Positions 48,036 to 57,995 of a DNA stretch of 64,000 bases are shown here, piece after piece; within the stretch, counting starts at the first letter, position 1, and every line of letters starts with the position of its first letter. Below the pieces are notes generated by a model that was not told the DNA's origin, made no database searches, and worked only from the letters and a program-made list of their open reading frames with translations. Source of the DNA: Deltaproteobacteria bacterium (GTDB lineage: Bacteria; Myxococcota; JADLHZ01). A program made the translations under genes and the position numbers. The DNA is taken from positions 1-64,000 of the forward strand of contig JADLHZ010000091.1 in assembly GCA_020848545.1 (NCBI GenBank), read 5' to 3'.

Positions 48036-50575
48036 ATGCAAAGGGCGCTCTGGTCGCTGCCGCTCGTTCTCTTGGCGGCCTGCTCGTTTCAACGGATCAC
48101 CGCGGTCGGGTGCTTGAGCGCGCGCGATTGCCAGAGCGGCGAAGCGTGCGAAGCGTTCGTGTGTGTCGCGCCGAACTCGGACGAAGTCGTGATCGGCGGC
48201 GGCAGCGCGTGCGCGGACGCCGATAGCGATGGCCTGCCCGCCGGCGCGGCGTGCACGGGCCAGCAGGATTGCGCGCCGAACGATCCGGCGCTCACGTACA
48301 CGGTCAGCGCCTACGTCGACAACGATGGGGACAGCTACAAGGCGACCTCGGCCACGTTGCTCTGCGTCGGAGCCGCCTTGCCAGCGAATGCGTCGATGAC
48401 CGCAGGCACCGACTGCGCGGACGACGACGGCGCGCGCTACCGCGCCGCGGCGATCGCGAGCGACACGGACGGCGACGGCCGCGCGAACGCCGTCGCGCTC
48501 GACGCGTGCATCGGCGCGGCGCGCCGAGCGGATCGCAGCTCGGCGGGGGCACCGACTTCTGCGATACGAAGCCGCTCGCGTGGTCGATGGCCGCGTGTCC
48601 GACGTGCGTCGATGCGGACGGCGATCAACGCTTCGTCGGCTGCGACACCTTCGGCGCCAACGGAAGCGACGCGTGCGACGACGATCCGCTCGCGTGGACG
48701 AGCGGCGCCTGTGCGACCTGCGCCGACGGCGACAGCGACGGCTACTACGTCGGCTGCGATTCGTTGCCGAACGGCAGCGCCGACGCGTGCGACGGCGATC
48801 CGTACAACCACTCGCCGGTCGCCTGCTCGGCGTGCGCCGATCTCGACGGCGACGGCTACTTCTCCGATTGCAACGTCTACGGCGGCGCGCGGCCCGGCCC
48901 GGACTGCGACGACAACGACGACTTCGTGCACCCGGGGATGCCGGGCGATCGCTATGGTCAGGACACGAACTGCGACGGCACACAGCTCTCGTTGAGCGAC
49001 ACCGCCGGCGTGTTCGTGGCGCCGCCCGGAAACGGCGGCAGCGACGGCCAGCCAGGCACGCAAGCGATGCCGAAGGCGACGATCGGCGCAGCGCTGACGG
49101 TCGCGGCCGCGCAAGGCAAGGTCGTGTTCGTGATGCAAGGAACCTACGCCGAAGCGCCGGCGATCACCCGCTCGATCTACGGCGGCTTCAAGACGGATTG
49201 GCTGCAGCACAACCCTGGCGCCTTCGCGACGATCGTGACGGGGGGCGCGGCAGCCACCGCGGGGACCGTGTCGGGTCAGTCGCTGGTCGTCGCCGGAATC
49301 ACCTTCAAGCCGGCGACGACGGCCGGTCCGACGACGTGCACCGGCCTCGCGATCGGCGGCGCCGCGGCGAACACCGTCTATCTCGACACCGTCACTGCGA
49401 CGGGATCCGAGTGCCCGACCGGACGCATCGGCCTCAGCGTGAGCGGCGTGAAGCTCTACGGCACCGCGATCGCTGCGCGCGGCCGGCTCAGCACGGAGAC
49501 GGCGTCGCAGTCGAAGAACGCGTACGGGATCAAGGCCAGCGGCACGACGCTGAAGATCAAGGGATCGATCGTGTCGGGGAGCGAGGCGATCGCGCAGGAC
49601 GACGCGACGAACGAGTGGAATATCGAGGCGTTCGGCCTCGACATGGCGACCGGCTCGACGCTCGCCCTGCGCTCGAGCACGGTGACTGGCGGCTTTGGCG
49701 AAAACAACACGGGCGTCCTCATCCGCTCGGGCGGCGCCAGCATCGAGGCGTCGACGATCGTCGGCACCACGACGAACCCGAGCGCGACGGTCGGCGCCGT
49801 CATCAGCAACAGCGTCGCGATCGAGCATCAGGGGAGCGGCGCGCTCTCCGTCTATCGCAGCAAGCTCGTGAGCACGCGCAAGTGCCGTGCGAGCGGGTAT
49901 CACCAATCGCTCGGCATTTATTCGCACAGCTACGGCACGCTGGACGTGGTCAACTCCATGGTCGACGCCGGCGACTGCGGATTGACTCGCGGGATCCATG
50001 CGACGCCGGCCGGCTCAGCCCGCACCCGCGTGATCAACTCGAACATCGTGGGCCCGGCGAGCGGCACGGATCACAAGCTGCTCATCTTGGAGACGGCGCC
50101 GCAGATAGTGGTGAACTCGATTCTCTTGTTCACCTCGGTGGTGAATACGGCCGACACCGCGAACCTCTACTTGGGCGCACCGGGCAGCGCCGGCAGCAGC
50201 ATCTTGGGCGCCGCCATTCGCAACAACCTCATCTGGTACATCGGGGCGCAGGCGCCGACCGAGCTCGTTCGCGCGAAGAGCGGAACCGTGACCACGAACT
50301 ACACCTCGATTGCGGTGTTCAACAGCGCGAGCGCAGACTACGGCAGCAACGTCGGCGTCGTTCCGGGGCTGAGCCCTTCGGCGCTGCGCGACCTCGCGGA
50401 TCCGCCGTCGATCACCGCCGCGAGCGCTTGTTACAACGCCGGCGTCGATCCCGCGACGGTGCCGGTCGCGCCGAGCCAGGCGAGCGATCGCTACGCGCTG
50501 CCGATCCGCGACCTCGAGGAGAACGCGCTGCGCCCGCAAGGGACCTGGGACATCGGCGTCGACGAAATCCCCTAA
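48036..50575 (+). pseudogene. Frameshifted Cys-rich lipoprotein with calcium-type Asp repeats and a beta-helix-like C-terminus
   Basis: The N-terminal part starts at 48036 with lipoprotein signal SLPLVLLAACSF and reads to about 48515 (DADSDGLPAGAACTGQQDCA, YVDNDGDSYKATSATLLCVG, ASDTDGDGRANAVAL). At about 48511-48530, in a GC-only tract, the frame must change to continue with GGGTDFCDTKPLAWSMAACP, CVDADGDQRFVGCDTF and similar Cys-flanked DxDGD units up to about 48980. A right-handed beta-helix-like region then runs to 50575 (ALRSSTVTGGFGENNTGVLI). The DxDxDG repeats suggest calcium binding, and the whole a surface lipoprotein of about 845 residues. Either a real frameshift or a base error; the continuing open frame favours a recent event. 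Confidence 0.65.
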
Positions 50576-50631
50576 GAAATATTTGAGCCTCCTCCCCGCC
50601 CAGGGTTCACTCGACGCCCGAGGGGATCCAC

Positions 50632-51258
50632 GTGCACTTGCTCTTTCTGCTCGCGCTCGCGGCTGCGCCGGATGGCTTCGCCGGCAACCACGCGCCGATC
50701 GACGAGATGACGAAGAAGATGATGACGGCGTCGTCGTGGAAGGAGGGCTGCCCGGTGCCCTTCGAAGATCTCGCGCTCGTCAACGTCAAGCATTGGGGCT
50801 TCGACAACAAGGTGCACGACGGCCAGCTCGTCGTCGCCGCCGCCGTCGCGCCCGAGATCGTCGAGATCTTCTCCGAGCTCTACGCGGCGAAGTTCCCGAT
50901 CGAGTCGATGCGCCTCATCGACGAGTTCGGCGCCGACGACGATCGCTCGATGGACGCGAACAACACGACGGCGTTCAACTGCCGGCCGATGACCGGCAAG
51001 AGCACCGGCTTCAGCAAGCACAGCTACGGCCGCGCGATCGACATCAACCCGAAGACGAACCCGTACGTCGCCAAGACGCTCGTGTCGCCGAAGAGCGGCG
51101 AAGCGTACGTCGATCGGACGAAGACCTACGTCGGCGGCATCGTAGAAAACGGCGTCTGCGAGCGCGCGTTCGTCAAGCGCGGCTGGGCATGGGGCGGGGC
51201 GTGGAAGTCGCCCAAGGACTATCAACACTTCGAGAAGGCCGCGAAGAAGGGGAAATGA
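50632..51258 (+). CDS. M15-family D-alanyl-D-alanine carboxypeptidase-like protein
   Basis: 208 residues from a GTG at 50632, with a short signal sequence (LLFLLALAAAP). The zinc motif STGFSKHSYGRAIDINP has H130 and D137 (HxxxxxxD), and SPKDYQHFEKA supplies the third ligand H199, as in VanY/DacB-type M15 peptidases. It should trim peptidoglycan stem peptides, or another peptide, in the periplasm. Two Cys (GCPVP and FNCRP) may form a disulfide. It overlaps the next gene by four bases (ATGA). Confidence 0.88.
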   Translation: MHLLFLLALAAAPDGFAGNHAPIDEMTKKMMTASSWKEGCPVPFEDLALVNVKHWGFDNKVHDGQLVVAAAVAPEIVEIFSELYAAKFPIESMRLIDEFGADDDRSMDANNTTAFNCRPMTGKSTGFSKHSYGRAIDINPKTNPYVAKTLVSPKSGEAYVDRTKTYVGGIVENGVCERAFVKRGWAWGGAWKSPKDYQHFEKAAKKGK

Positions 51259-52619
51259 CGATGCGACTGATCATGATGCTCTTGGTGCTGTTCTCTGCAC
51301 GTGCGGCGCTCGCTGCCGAGGCCAAAGTGAAGGTGCTCTCGGCGACGATCAAAGACAAAGCGATCGGCGGCGCGCAGCTGACGTTCCAGACGAGCGGCCA
51401 GAGCTCGGTGAAGGCGACGACGGCCGACGACGGCACCGCGACGCTGACCGCCGCGCCCTTCGGCGGCGCCGACGACGGCAACGTGAACCTGATCATCGAG
51501 AAGCAGGGCTTCTCCGCCCTCGTCGTCAAGTGTCCGTGCCTCGGCATGACCTACGCGCTCAGCGAGAACATGACGCGCGCCGAAGGCATCCGCGTGGTCT
51601 TGAACTGGGGCAACGCGCCGCGCGACCTCGACTCGCACTTGGCCTACGGCGAGAACCACATCTTCTTCCAGCAGAAGAAGGGCGAGCAGGCGAACCTCGA
51701 CGTCGACGACACCGACGGGTTCGGCCCCGAGACCGTCACCGTCGACGGCTGGGTGCCGGAGAAAGACTACGTCTACGCCGTGCACAACTATTCGCAGGCG
51801 AGCGACGTCGGCAAGAAGTCGTTCTCGGGCAGCAAGGCGAAGGTGTTCGTCTACAAGCGCAATATTCTGCAGCGCGTGTACGAAGTGAACCCCGAGGGCG
51901 TCGGCAACTTGTGGGTGATCTTCCGCGTCGACAAGCTCGGCACGATCAACGACATCAACCAATACGCCGACGTGAGCGACACGACGAAGGTCGGCAAGTT
52001 CGTGCTCGGCAAGCAGTGGAACACCGGCGCGAGCGGCGCCGACGGCGTCGTCAGCACCTTCAGCGATCTCGTGTTGAAGAAGGGCCCGGCGCTCGTCGAG
52101 CTCGGCTGGTCGCAGAAGGGCCGCTTCGGCTTCGTGACCTTCGACTACAAAGGTGGAACGCCGTGCGTGACCGTGGGCGTGCAGGACATGATCACCGACG
52201 CACGCATGCTCGAAGAGAAGCAGTGCGGACCGAACGCCGCTGGCAAGACGCCGGCGTCGGTCGATGACTGGCGGCTCGTCGACGGCATCGAGCAGAAGCT
52301 GCAAGGATTGAACCTGCAGCCGGTGAGCCGGCCGCTCTATCGTTTCCCGCACGCCAAAGACGGCGACACGCTCGACGTCAAAGTGAACGGCGACGAGCTC
52401 ATTGCGTCGTCGGCGAAGAAGGGCTCGAAGTCGCTCGGCAAGCTGTCGGCGATCGACGCCAAGGCTGCGCAGAAAGACGTCGGCATCGAGGGCTTCTTCC
52501 AGAGCCCCTTCGAGCCGCGCGTCGCCGTGCTCTACGCGGTGCCGGTGGCCAAAGAAGGCGGCTACGATTACATCGTCAAGGTCTCGGGCTTTCACCTCAA
52601 GGTCGGGTTCAAAAAGTAA
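51255..52619 (+). CDS. Secreted protein with DUF2135/YfaP-like domain
   Basis: 454 residues. ATG at 51255 overlaps the previous stop; a second ATG at 51261 is possible. Signal peptide (LIMMLLVLFSARAALA) is followed by a carboxypeptidase-regulatory-like Ig domain (about 25-110). Next is a segment IRVVLNWGNAPRDLDSHLAY with VDDTDGFGPETVTVDGWVP and YVYAVHNYSQASD, the YfaP/DUF2135 pattern of a beta-sandwich with acidic site. The rest is unrecognised. It is coupled to the M15 peptidase and may work with it in the cell envelope. Confidence 0.7.
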   Translation: MTMRLIMMLLVLFSARAALAAEAKVKVLSATIKDKAIGGAQLTFQTSGQSSVKATTADDGTATLTAAPFGGADDGNVNLIIEKQGFSALVVKCPCLGMTYALSENMTRAEGIRVVLNWGNAPRDLDSHLAYGENHIFFQQKKGEQANLDVDDTDGFGPETVTVDGWVPEKDYVYAVHNYSQASDVGKKSFSGSKAKVFVYKRNILQRVYEVNPEGVGNLWVIFRVDKLGTINDINQYADVSDTTKVGKFVLGKQWNTGASGADGVVSTFSDLVLKKGPALVELGWSQKGRFGFVTFDYKGGTPCVTVGVQDMITDARMLEEKQCGPNAAGKTPASVDDWRLVDGIEQKLQGLNLQPVSRPLYRFPHAKDGDTLDVKVNGDELIASSAKKGSKSLGKLSAIDAKAAQKDVGIEGFFQSPFEPRVAVLYAVPVAKEGGYDYIVKVSGFHLKVGFKK

Positions 52620-52621
52620 CC

Positions 52622-53281
52622 ATGGAAATGTTCTTCGTCATCGGCGGCATCGTCGTCTTCGTCGGCGGCATCATCATGATCGCCAATCACTTCGAGAAGA
52701 AGCGCCGCGAAGCCGTGACCAACTTCGCGATGAACGCCGGCTACATGGTCGATCCGGACATCACGTCGTTCACGAGTCAGGTGTCGGGCTTCAAGCTCTT
52801 CACCCAGGGCCACTCGCGCAAAGCGAAGAACCTCTTTCGCGGCAGGAACGGCGACGACGAGTTTGCGGTCTGCGACTATCAATACACGACGGGCAGCGGG
52901 AAGAACTCGCAGACGCACCTGCAGACCGTGTGCGTCATCCGCTCGTCGCGCTTGCAGTTGCCGCACTTCTTCGCGCGCCGGCAGATCGCGCTCTTCGACT
53001 TTCTCGGCAAGGTCTTCGGCGGCCAAGACATCAACTTCGATCACGATCCCGCCTTCTCGAAGGCGTTCGTGCTGCAGACGGCGGGCGTGGAAGAGGAGTG
53101 CCGCCAGCTCTTCGACGACAACGTGCGCCAACACTTCACGCAGCTCGGGCCGAAGGGGATTCAGGTCGAGAGCAAGGGTGAGATGGTGGTCTTCCACTGC
53201 GGCCGGCAGATGAAGATCGAGAAGATGCAAGAGCTCATCGACGACGCGCTCTCGGTGCGGCGTTTGTTCGGTAAGCGCTGA
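52622..53281 (+). CDS. Membrane-anchored hypothetical protein
   Basis: 219 residues. One N-terminal membrane helix (MFFVIGGIVVFVGGIIMIAN) is followed by a short basic stretch and a soluble, probably cytoplasmic domain with strands FAVCDYQYTTGSGKNSQTHL and TVCVIRSSRLQLPHF, then FDHDPAFSKAFVLQTAGVEE. This layout is common among hypothetical proteins of soil bacteria; no catalytic motif is seen. It starts 2 bases after the previous stop, so it belongs to the same transcript as the M15 peptidase. Confidence 0.65.
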   Translation: MEMFFVIGGIVVFVGGIIMIANHFEKKRREAVTNFAMNAGYMVDPDITSFTSQVSGFKLFTQGHSRKAKNLFRGRNGDDEFAVCDYQYTTGSGKNSQTHLQTVCVIRSSRLQLPHFFARRQIALFDFLGKVFGGQDINFDHDPAFSKAFVLQTAGVEEECRQLFDDNVRQHFTQLGPKGIQVESKGEMVVFHCGRQMKIEKMQELIDDALSVRRLFGKR

Positions 53282-53359
53282 GCTAAGCAGCTCGTCGCTT
53301 CACCGCATCATTCGCTCGGATCCACGCACCGACCGCTTGGTGAGCCCGATAACGCGGCC

Positions 53360-54736
53360 ATGCGCATCCTCGTCGCAGTCGCGGGCACGCGTGGGGACGT
53401 CCAACCCGCGTTCGTCATTTGCCACGAGCTCGCCCGCGCGGGCCACACCGTCAGGCTCTGCGCTCCGAAGACCTTCGCGACGTGGGCGCCTGCAGGGTTC
53501 GAATTTTTTCCGATCGACGTGGACGTCAAGGCCGTCATCTCGTCGAGCGCTGCGCAAAAAACCTTCGAGGCCGGTGTGCCGAGCCGCATTTTTCGCTTCG
53601 TCGAGCGCGTCGATCTCGAGACCGAGCAAGCGTTCGGCGACGCGTTGGTGGCGGCGAGCGAAGGCGTCGACGCCGTCCTCACGCATCCGTTGATCGCCGA
53701 CCGCGCGGCCGCCGTCGCCGAGTATCGCAAGGTGCCGATCGTCGTCTTCTCGACGCTGCCCTTGTGGCGCACGCGCGAGTTCTCACCGGTGATCATGGGC
53801 GCGCCGCGGCTCGGTCCGCTCAATACGTCCCTGCATCGGTTGGCGGTGAAGCTGCATTGGCGCTCGCACGGCGCGATCACCGAGCGGCTGCGCAAGCGGC
53901 TCGGTCTGCAAGCAGCGGGCGCCTCGTTTCTCGGCCGCGCGCAAGAGATGGCGATCCCGTCGCTCGAGGTCTACAGCCGCACGCTCTGCCCGGCGCCGTC
54001 CGACTGGGGCGCCGAGCGTGTCATGACCGGGCTCGTGCGCATGCCCGATCGCTTGCGCGGCGCGTTCGGTGAGCAGGCGCTGCCCGAGCACGTCGAGCAG
54101 TGGCTCGCAGGCAAGCCGGCGCCGTTGTTCGTTACCTTCGGCAGCATGCCCCTGCTCGACAAGCCCGGGCTCATCGACGCGATCGAGGAAGTGTGCGCCG
54201 CGCGCGACCTGCCGGTGATCTTCGGCGTCGGCTGGACCCAGGTGAAGCCGCGCTCGGAGTACGAGCCTTCGCTCTTCGTGTCGGAGCTCAACCACGCGGC
54301 GCTGCTCTCGCGTTGCGTCGCGACGATGCACCACGGCGGCGCCGGCAGCACGGCGGCGGTGGCCGAGGCCGGCATCCCCGCGATCGTCTGCCCGGCGTTC
54401 GTCGATCAACCCTTCTGGGCGCGGCGCGTGGAGCAGCTCGGCGCCGGTGTCACGGTCCCGTACGCGAAGTTCTCACTCGATCGCTTCAGGGCGGCGCTCG
54501 ATCGAGTGCTCGACGCCAAGATGCAGGCGCGTGCGTGCGAGCTCGGCGCCGAGATCCGTGCGGAGGACGGCGCGGCCCACATCGCCGATGCCTTCGCGTG
54601 GAGCCTGGCGATGGCGCCGGAGCTGGTGACGCGCGCGGTTTCGTGGCAAGCGCCGCGGCATGTCGAGAGCGCTCCTCTTGCTCTGCCTCGCGGCCTGCGC
54701 GGGGACACCCACGCCGCCGGCGGCCCAGCCGTCTGA
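53360..54736 (+). CDS. Glycosyltransferase, UGT/MGT type (GT1-like)
   Basis: 458 residues. The N-terminal Rossmann half begins MRILVAVAGTRGDVQPAFVI, as in sterol- and macrolide-type glucosyltransferases; the C-terminal half has LFVTFGSMPLLDKPGLIDA and the donor-binding MHHGGAGSTAAVAEAGIPAI (His-Gly-Gly at about 325-327) with CPAFVDQPFWARRVEQLGAG. It would transfer a sugar from a nucleotide donor to a lipid, sterol or polyketide acceptor. The C-terminus overlaps the next gene by 77 bases, which is unusually long. Confidence 0.9.
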   Translation: MRILVAVAGTRGDVQPAFVICHELARAGHTVRLCAPKTFATWAPAGFEFFPIDVDVKAVISSSAAQKTFEAGVPSRIFRFVERVDLETEQAFGDALVAASEGVDAVLTHPLIADRAAAVAEYRKVPIVVFSTLPLWRTREFSPVIMGAPRLGPLNTSLHRLAVKLHWRSHGAITERLRKRLGLQAAGASFLGRAQEMAIPSLEVYSRTLCPAPSDWGAERVMTGLVRMPDRLRGAFGEQALPEHVEQWLAGKPAPLFVTFGSMPLLDKPGLIDAIEEVCAARDLPVIFGVGWTQVKPRSEYEPSLFVSELNHAALLSRCVATMHHGGAGSTAAVAEAGIPAIVCPAFVDQPFWARRVEQLGAGVTVPYAKFSLDRFRAALDRVLDAKMQARACELGAEIRAEDGAAHIADAFAWSLAMAPELVTRAVSWQAPRHVESAPLALPRGLRGDTHAAGGPAV

Positions 54737-56468
54737 GCGCGCGCGGCGCGAGTCGATCGATCGCATCGCCAAGGACTATTGGGATCTCGTCATGCGCAGC
54801 GACCCTCGGTACGCGACGGCGATCGGCGATCGGCGCTTCGACCAAGAGCTCGAGGACTTGTCGCCGGCGGCGCGCGAGGCGACGCGGCGCGAGCTCCTGT
54901 CCATCGTCGATCGGCTGACGAGCTTCGATCCCGCGTCGCTGTCGGTGGCCGAGCGCTTGAACCGCGACGTCCTCGCGCTGACGATCACCACGGATCTGCA
55001 GAGCGAGGCCTGCGAGTACGAGCTCTGGCGCGTCGATCACCTGAACGGCTTGCAGTCGAGCTTGCCGGAGCTCGCCACCTTGCACTCGACCGACACGCTC
55101 GAGCGGGCGACGGCGCTTGTCGCCCGCTATCAGCAAGTGCCGCGGCTCATCGATCAGCACATCAAGAACCTGAGCGAAGGCCTGCGCCGCGGCCTGGTCG
55201 CGCCGGAGATCAACGTGCGCCGGGTGATCGAGCAGATCGACAAGCTCATCACCTACGATCCGTCGCCGTTTCTGCCGCGCTTCGACAAGACCTTCGCGCA
55301 GGACGTGCCCGACGCGAAGGAGCGCGAGAAGGTCTTCGAGGAGCTCGTCCGCGCCGTGCGGGCGCTCGTCGACACCTCGCTCGTGCGTTACCGCGAGTTC
55401 TTGAAGCGCGCGGTGCTGCCGGAGGCGCGCAAGAAGGTCGGCGTCGACGCGCTGGCGATAGGCGCCGCTTGTTATCTCGCCGAGATCGAGCGCCACACTG
55501 GGCGTCGCATGACGCCGGGGGAAGTCCACGCGCTCGGCCTCTCCGAAGTCGGGCGCATCAAAGCAGAGATGACGGCGCTCGCGCAGAAGATCTTCCCGGG
55601 GCCGAAGAAGCTCACGCTGAAAGAGGCGAACGAGCGGCTCGACAAGGATCCGGCGCAGCGCTTCAAGACGCGCGGTGAGCTGCGACGCTTCGCAGAAGCC
55701 ACGGTCGCGCGCGCGCTCGCGGCGTTGCCGAAGGCGTTCAGCGTGCTGCCGAAGGCCCCGATCGAGGTGAAGCCGCTCGAAGCGTTTCGCGAAGAGGAAT
55801 CGCCGGCCGCGTACTACTACCAAGCGCCGTCCGATGGCTCGCGCCCGGCCTACTACTACTTGAACACCTTCGCGCCCGAGGAGCGTGCGCTCTACGATCA
55901 GGAGGCGCTCGCGTTTCACGAGGCCGTCCCGGGCCATCACTTGCAGATCGCGCTCGCGCAGGAGCTGAGCGCGGTGCCGGAGTTCAGAAAGCAGCTCGGC
56001 CAGACCGCGTTCGTCGAAGGGTGGGCGCTCTACGCCGAGCGGCTGGCGAAGGAGCTCGGCTTGTACTCGTCCGATACGAGCGACTTCGGCCGCTTGGGCT
56101 ACGAGCTCTGGCGGGCGCAGCGGCTCGTCGTCGACACCGGGCTGCACGCGATGGGCTGGACGCGCGAGCAAGCGATCACGTTCATGAAGGACGGCTCGAC
56201 GACGGCCGAGATCGAGGTGGTCAACGAGGTCGATCGCTACATCACCTGGCCCGGTCAGGCGCTCGCCTACAAGATCGGCGAGCTCGAGATTCGGCGCATG
56301 CGCAAGAAGGCGGAGGTGGCGCTCGGCGGGCGCTTCGACCTCAAGGCGTTCCATGCGCAAGTGTTGTCCGGCGGCGCGCTGCCGCTCGCGATCGTCGAGA
56401 AGCGCCTCGACACGTGGATCGACGCGCAGCTCGCGACAAACACCCCCGATGGTGCGACGCGCCCTTGA
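54660..56468 (+). CDS. DUF885-family lipoprotein (putative metallopeptidase)
   Basis: 602 residues. Lipoprotein signal SRALLLLCLAAC gives Cys 13. The helical DUF885 domain fills the protein: DYWDLVMRSDPRYATAIGDR near the start and the zinc-like motif ALAFHEAVPGHHLQIALAQE (His-Glu at 420-421) with FVEGWALYAERLAKELGLYS downstream. The His/Glu arrangement is like that of M3/M32-like gluzincins, so it is probably a carboxypeptidase in the periplasm. The start fits the lipobox well even though it lies inside the glycosyltransferase gene. Confidence 0.88.
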   Translation: MSRALLLLCLAACAGTPTPPAAQPSERARRESIDRIAKDYWDLVMRSDPRYATAIGDRRFDQELEDLSPAAREATRRELLSIVDRLTSFDPASLSVAERLNRDVLALTITTDLQSEACEYELWRVDHLNGLQSSLPELATLHSTDTLERATALVARYQQVPRLIDQHIKNLSEGLRRGLVAPEINVRRVIEQIDKLITYDPSPFLPRFDKTFAQDVPDAKEREKVFEELVRAVRALVDTSLVRYREFLKRAVLPEARKKVGVDALAIGAACYLAEIERHTGRRMTPGEVHALGLSEVGRIKAEMTALAQKIFPGPKKLTLKEANERLDKDPAQRFKTRGELRRFAEATVARALAALPKAFSVLPKAPIEVKPLEAFREEESPAAYYYQAPSDGSRPAYYYLNTFAPEERALYDQEALAFHEAVPGHHLQIALAQELSAVPEFRKQLGQTAFVEGWALYAERLAKELGLYSSDTSDFGRLGYELWRAQRLVVDTGLHAMGWTREQAITFMKDGSTTAEIEVVNEVDRYITWPGQALAYKIGELEIRRMRKKAEVALGGRFDLKAFHAQVLSGGALPLAIVEKRLDTWIDAQLATNTPDGATRP

Positions 56469-56514
56469 CTCGGGAGTAGAAAACGCCAAAAAGCGCTGCC
56501 GGAGGAGACTCACC

Positions 56515-56838
56515 ATGGCCACACCGAAAGAGCTGTTCGAATCTCGCATCACGCCGAAGACCCAGAATCCCGAGGCGGTGAAGAAGGTGAACGCTGTCTA
56601 CCGCTTCGACATCTCCGGCCCCACCGGTGGCACGTGGATCGTCGACCTGAAGGAAGGCACCGCCGGCGTGCGCCAGGCCGACGAGCCGGGCCAATGCACG
56701 ATCGCGATCTCGGACACCGACTTCGTGTCGATGCTCGAGGGCAAGCTCAACCCGCAGATGGCCTTCATGAGCGGCAAGCTCAAGGTGAAGGGCGACATGG
56801 GCCTCGCCATGAAGCTCGGCCAAGTCCTTCAGGGATAA
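56515..56838 (+). CDS. SCP2 sterol-carrier-domain protein
   Basis: 107 residues, ATG preceded by GGAGGAG. A single SCP2 domain: NAVYRFDISGPTGGTWIVDL, CTIAISDTDFVSMLEGKLNP, QMAFMSGKLKVKGDMGLAMK and a final LGQVL. SCP2 folds bind sterols, fatty acids and acyl-CoA esters. It lies 14 bases upstream of a CaiB-type CoA-transferase/racemase, which also handles acyl-CoA esters, so the pair probably works in lipid metabolism. Confidence 0.92.
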   Translation: MATPKELFESRITPKTQNPEAVKKVNAVYRFDISGPTGGTWIVDLKEGTAGVRQADEPGQCTIAISDTDFVSMLEGKLNPQMAFMSGKLKVKGDMGLAMKLGQVLQG

Positions 56839-56852
56839 ACGCGCTCAACACA

Positions 56853-57995
56853 TTGAGACCGCTAGATGGACTGAAGGTCTTAGACCTTTCACGGCTCCTT
56901 CCCGGGCCGTACTGCACCCTCATCCTCGCTGACCTCGGCGCCGACGTCGTCAAAGTCGAAGAGCCGAAGGGCGACTACATGCGCTGGTGGCCGCCGTATT
57001 GGCCGCACGGCGACGAGCCCACCGCGGCGGCGTTCGCGGCGATCAATCGGAACAAACGTTCGCTCTCCGCCGACCTGAAGAAAGACGGCGATCGCGCGCT
57101 CGTGCTCGATTTGGCGGCGAAGGCGGACGTGCTCGTCGAGCAGTTTCGGCCGGGCGTCATGCAGAAGCTCGGGCTCGACTACGACACGCTCGCTCGGGTG
57201 AATCCGCGGCTCGTCTACTGTTCGATCAGCGGCTACGGCCAGACCGGGCCCTTTCGCGAGCGGGCGGGCCACGACCTCAACTACATGGCGCGAAGCGGCT
57301 TGCTCTGGCACAACGCGCGGACCGGCGAGCCGCCGCATCCCTTGAGCGTTCAGCTCGCCGATCTCGCCGGTGGCGCGCTTTTTCCCGCGACTGCGATCTT
57401 GGCGGCGCTGTATGCGCGGGAGAAGCAAGGGAAGGGGACGCACGTCGACGCCGCGATGAGCGACGCCTGCGTGGCGTTGATGCCGTTCTTCACGGCGGCG
57501 GCGAACCTTGCCGAAGCGCAGGAAGGGCCAGGCGAGCCGCTGCTGCACGGCGGCGTGCCGGCGTACAATGTGTATCCGACGAGCGATCACCGCTTCATGG
57601 CGGTCGGCGGGCTCGAGCCGAAGTTCTGGGGCGCGATGTGCGAAGCGCTCGGACGCTCCGATTTGGCGGCGGCAGGCTTGCTCAAGGGCGACGATGGCCG
57701 CCGGGTGTGGCGCGAGCTCGCGGCGATCTTCTCGTCGGAGACGCAGGCGTACTGGACCGCGTTCTTCGCCGAGCGCGACTGCTGCGTCGAGCCGGTGCTC
57801 GATGTGCGGGAAGCGCTGCGCGACGGCCATCACCGCGCGCGTGGGTTGTTCGTGACCGTGACGCAGGCCGGAGCAGAGATGACGCAGGTGCGGACGCCGA
57901 TCTTCCTGCGCGGCTTCGACGCCCCGGACACGCGCCCGGCGCCACGGCTCAACGCCGATCGCGCCGCCGTCATCGCCGATTGGCTCGGGCGGTAG
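56853..57995 (+). CDS. CaiB/BaiF-type CoA-transferase (alpha-methylacyl-CoA racemase-like)
   Basis: 380 residues from a TTG at 56853 (MRPLDGLKVLDLSRLLPGPY); no other start gives the complete N-terminus. Class III CoA-transferase motifs: LADLGADVVKVEEPKGDYMR, INRNKRSLSADLKKDGDRAL, PRLVYCSISGYGQTGPFRER and SVQLADLAGGALFPATAILA, where the Asp is in the region of the catalytic residue. The GYGQTGP and GGGAL-like pattern fits the racemase subgroup as well as formyl-CoA transferases. Its stop codon lies in a repeat cluster. Confidence 0.88.
   Translation: MRPLDGLKVLDLSRLLPGPYCTLILADLGADVVKVEEPKGDYMRWWPPYWPHGDEPTAAAFAAINRNKRSLSADLKKDGDRALVLDLAAKADVLVEQFRPGVMQKLGLDYDTLARVNPRLVYCSISGYGQTGPFRERAGHDLNYMARSGLLWHNARTGEPPHPLSVQLADLAGGALFPATAILAALYAREKQGKGTHVDAAMSDACVALMPFFTAAANLAEAQEGPGEPLLHGGVPAYNVYPTSDHRFMAVGGLEPKFWGAMCEALGRSDLAAAGLLKGDDGRRVWRELAAIFSSETQAYWTAFFAERDCCVEPVLDVREALRDGHHRARGLFVTVTQAGAEMTQVRTPIFLRGFDAPDTRPAPRLNADRAAVIADWLGR

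Noticed and set aside
48580-50586. 668-residue forward frame overlapping the Cys-rich lipoprotein
   Set aside because: Arg-rich shadow of the real frame (48251-50575 frame), without any domain or signal peptide.
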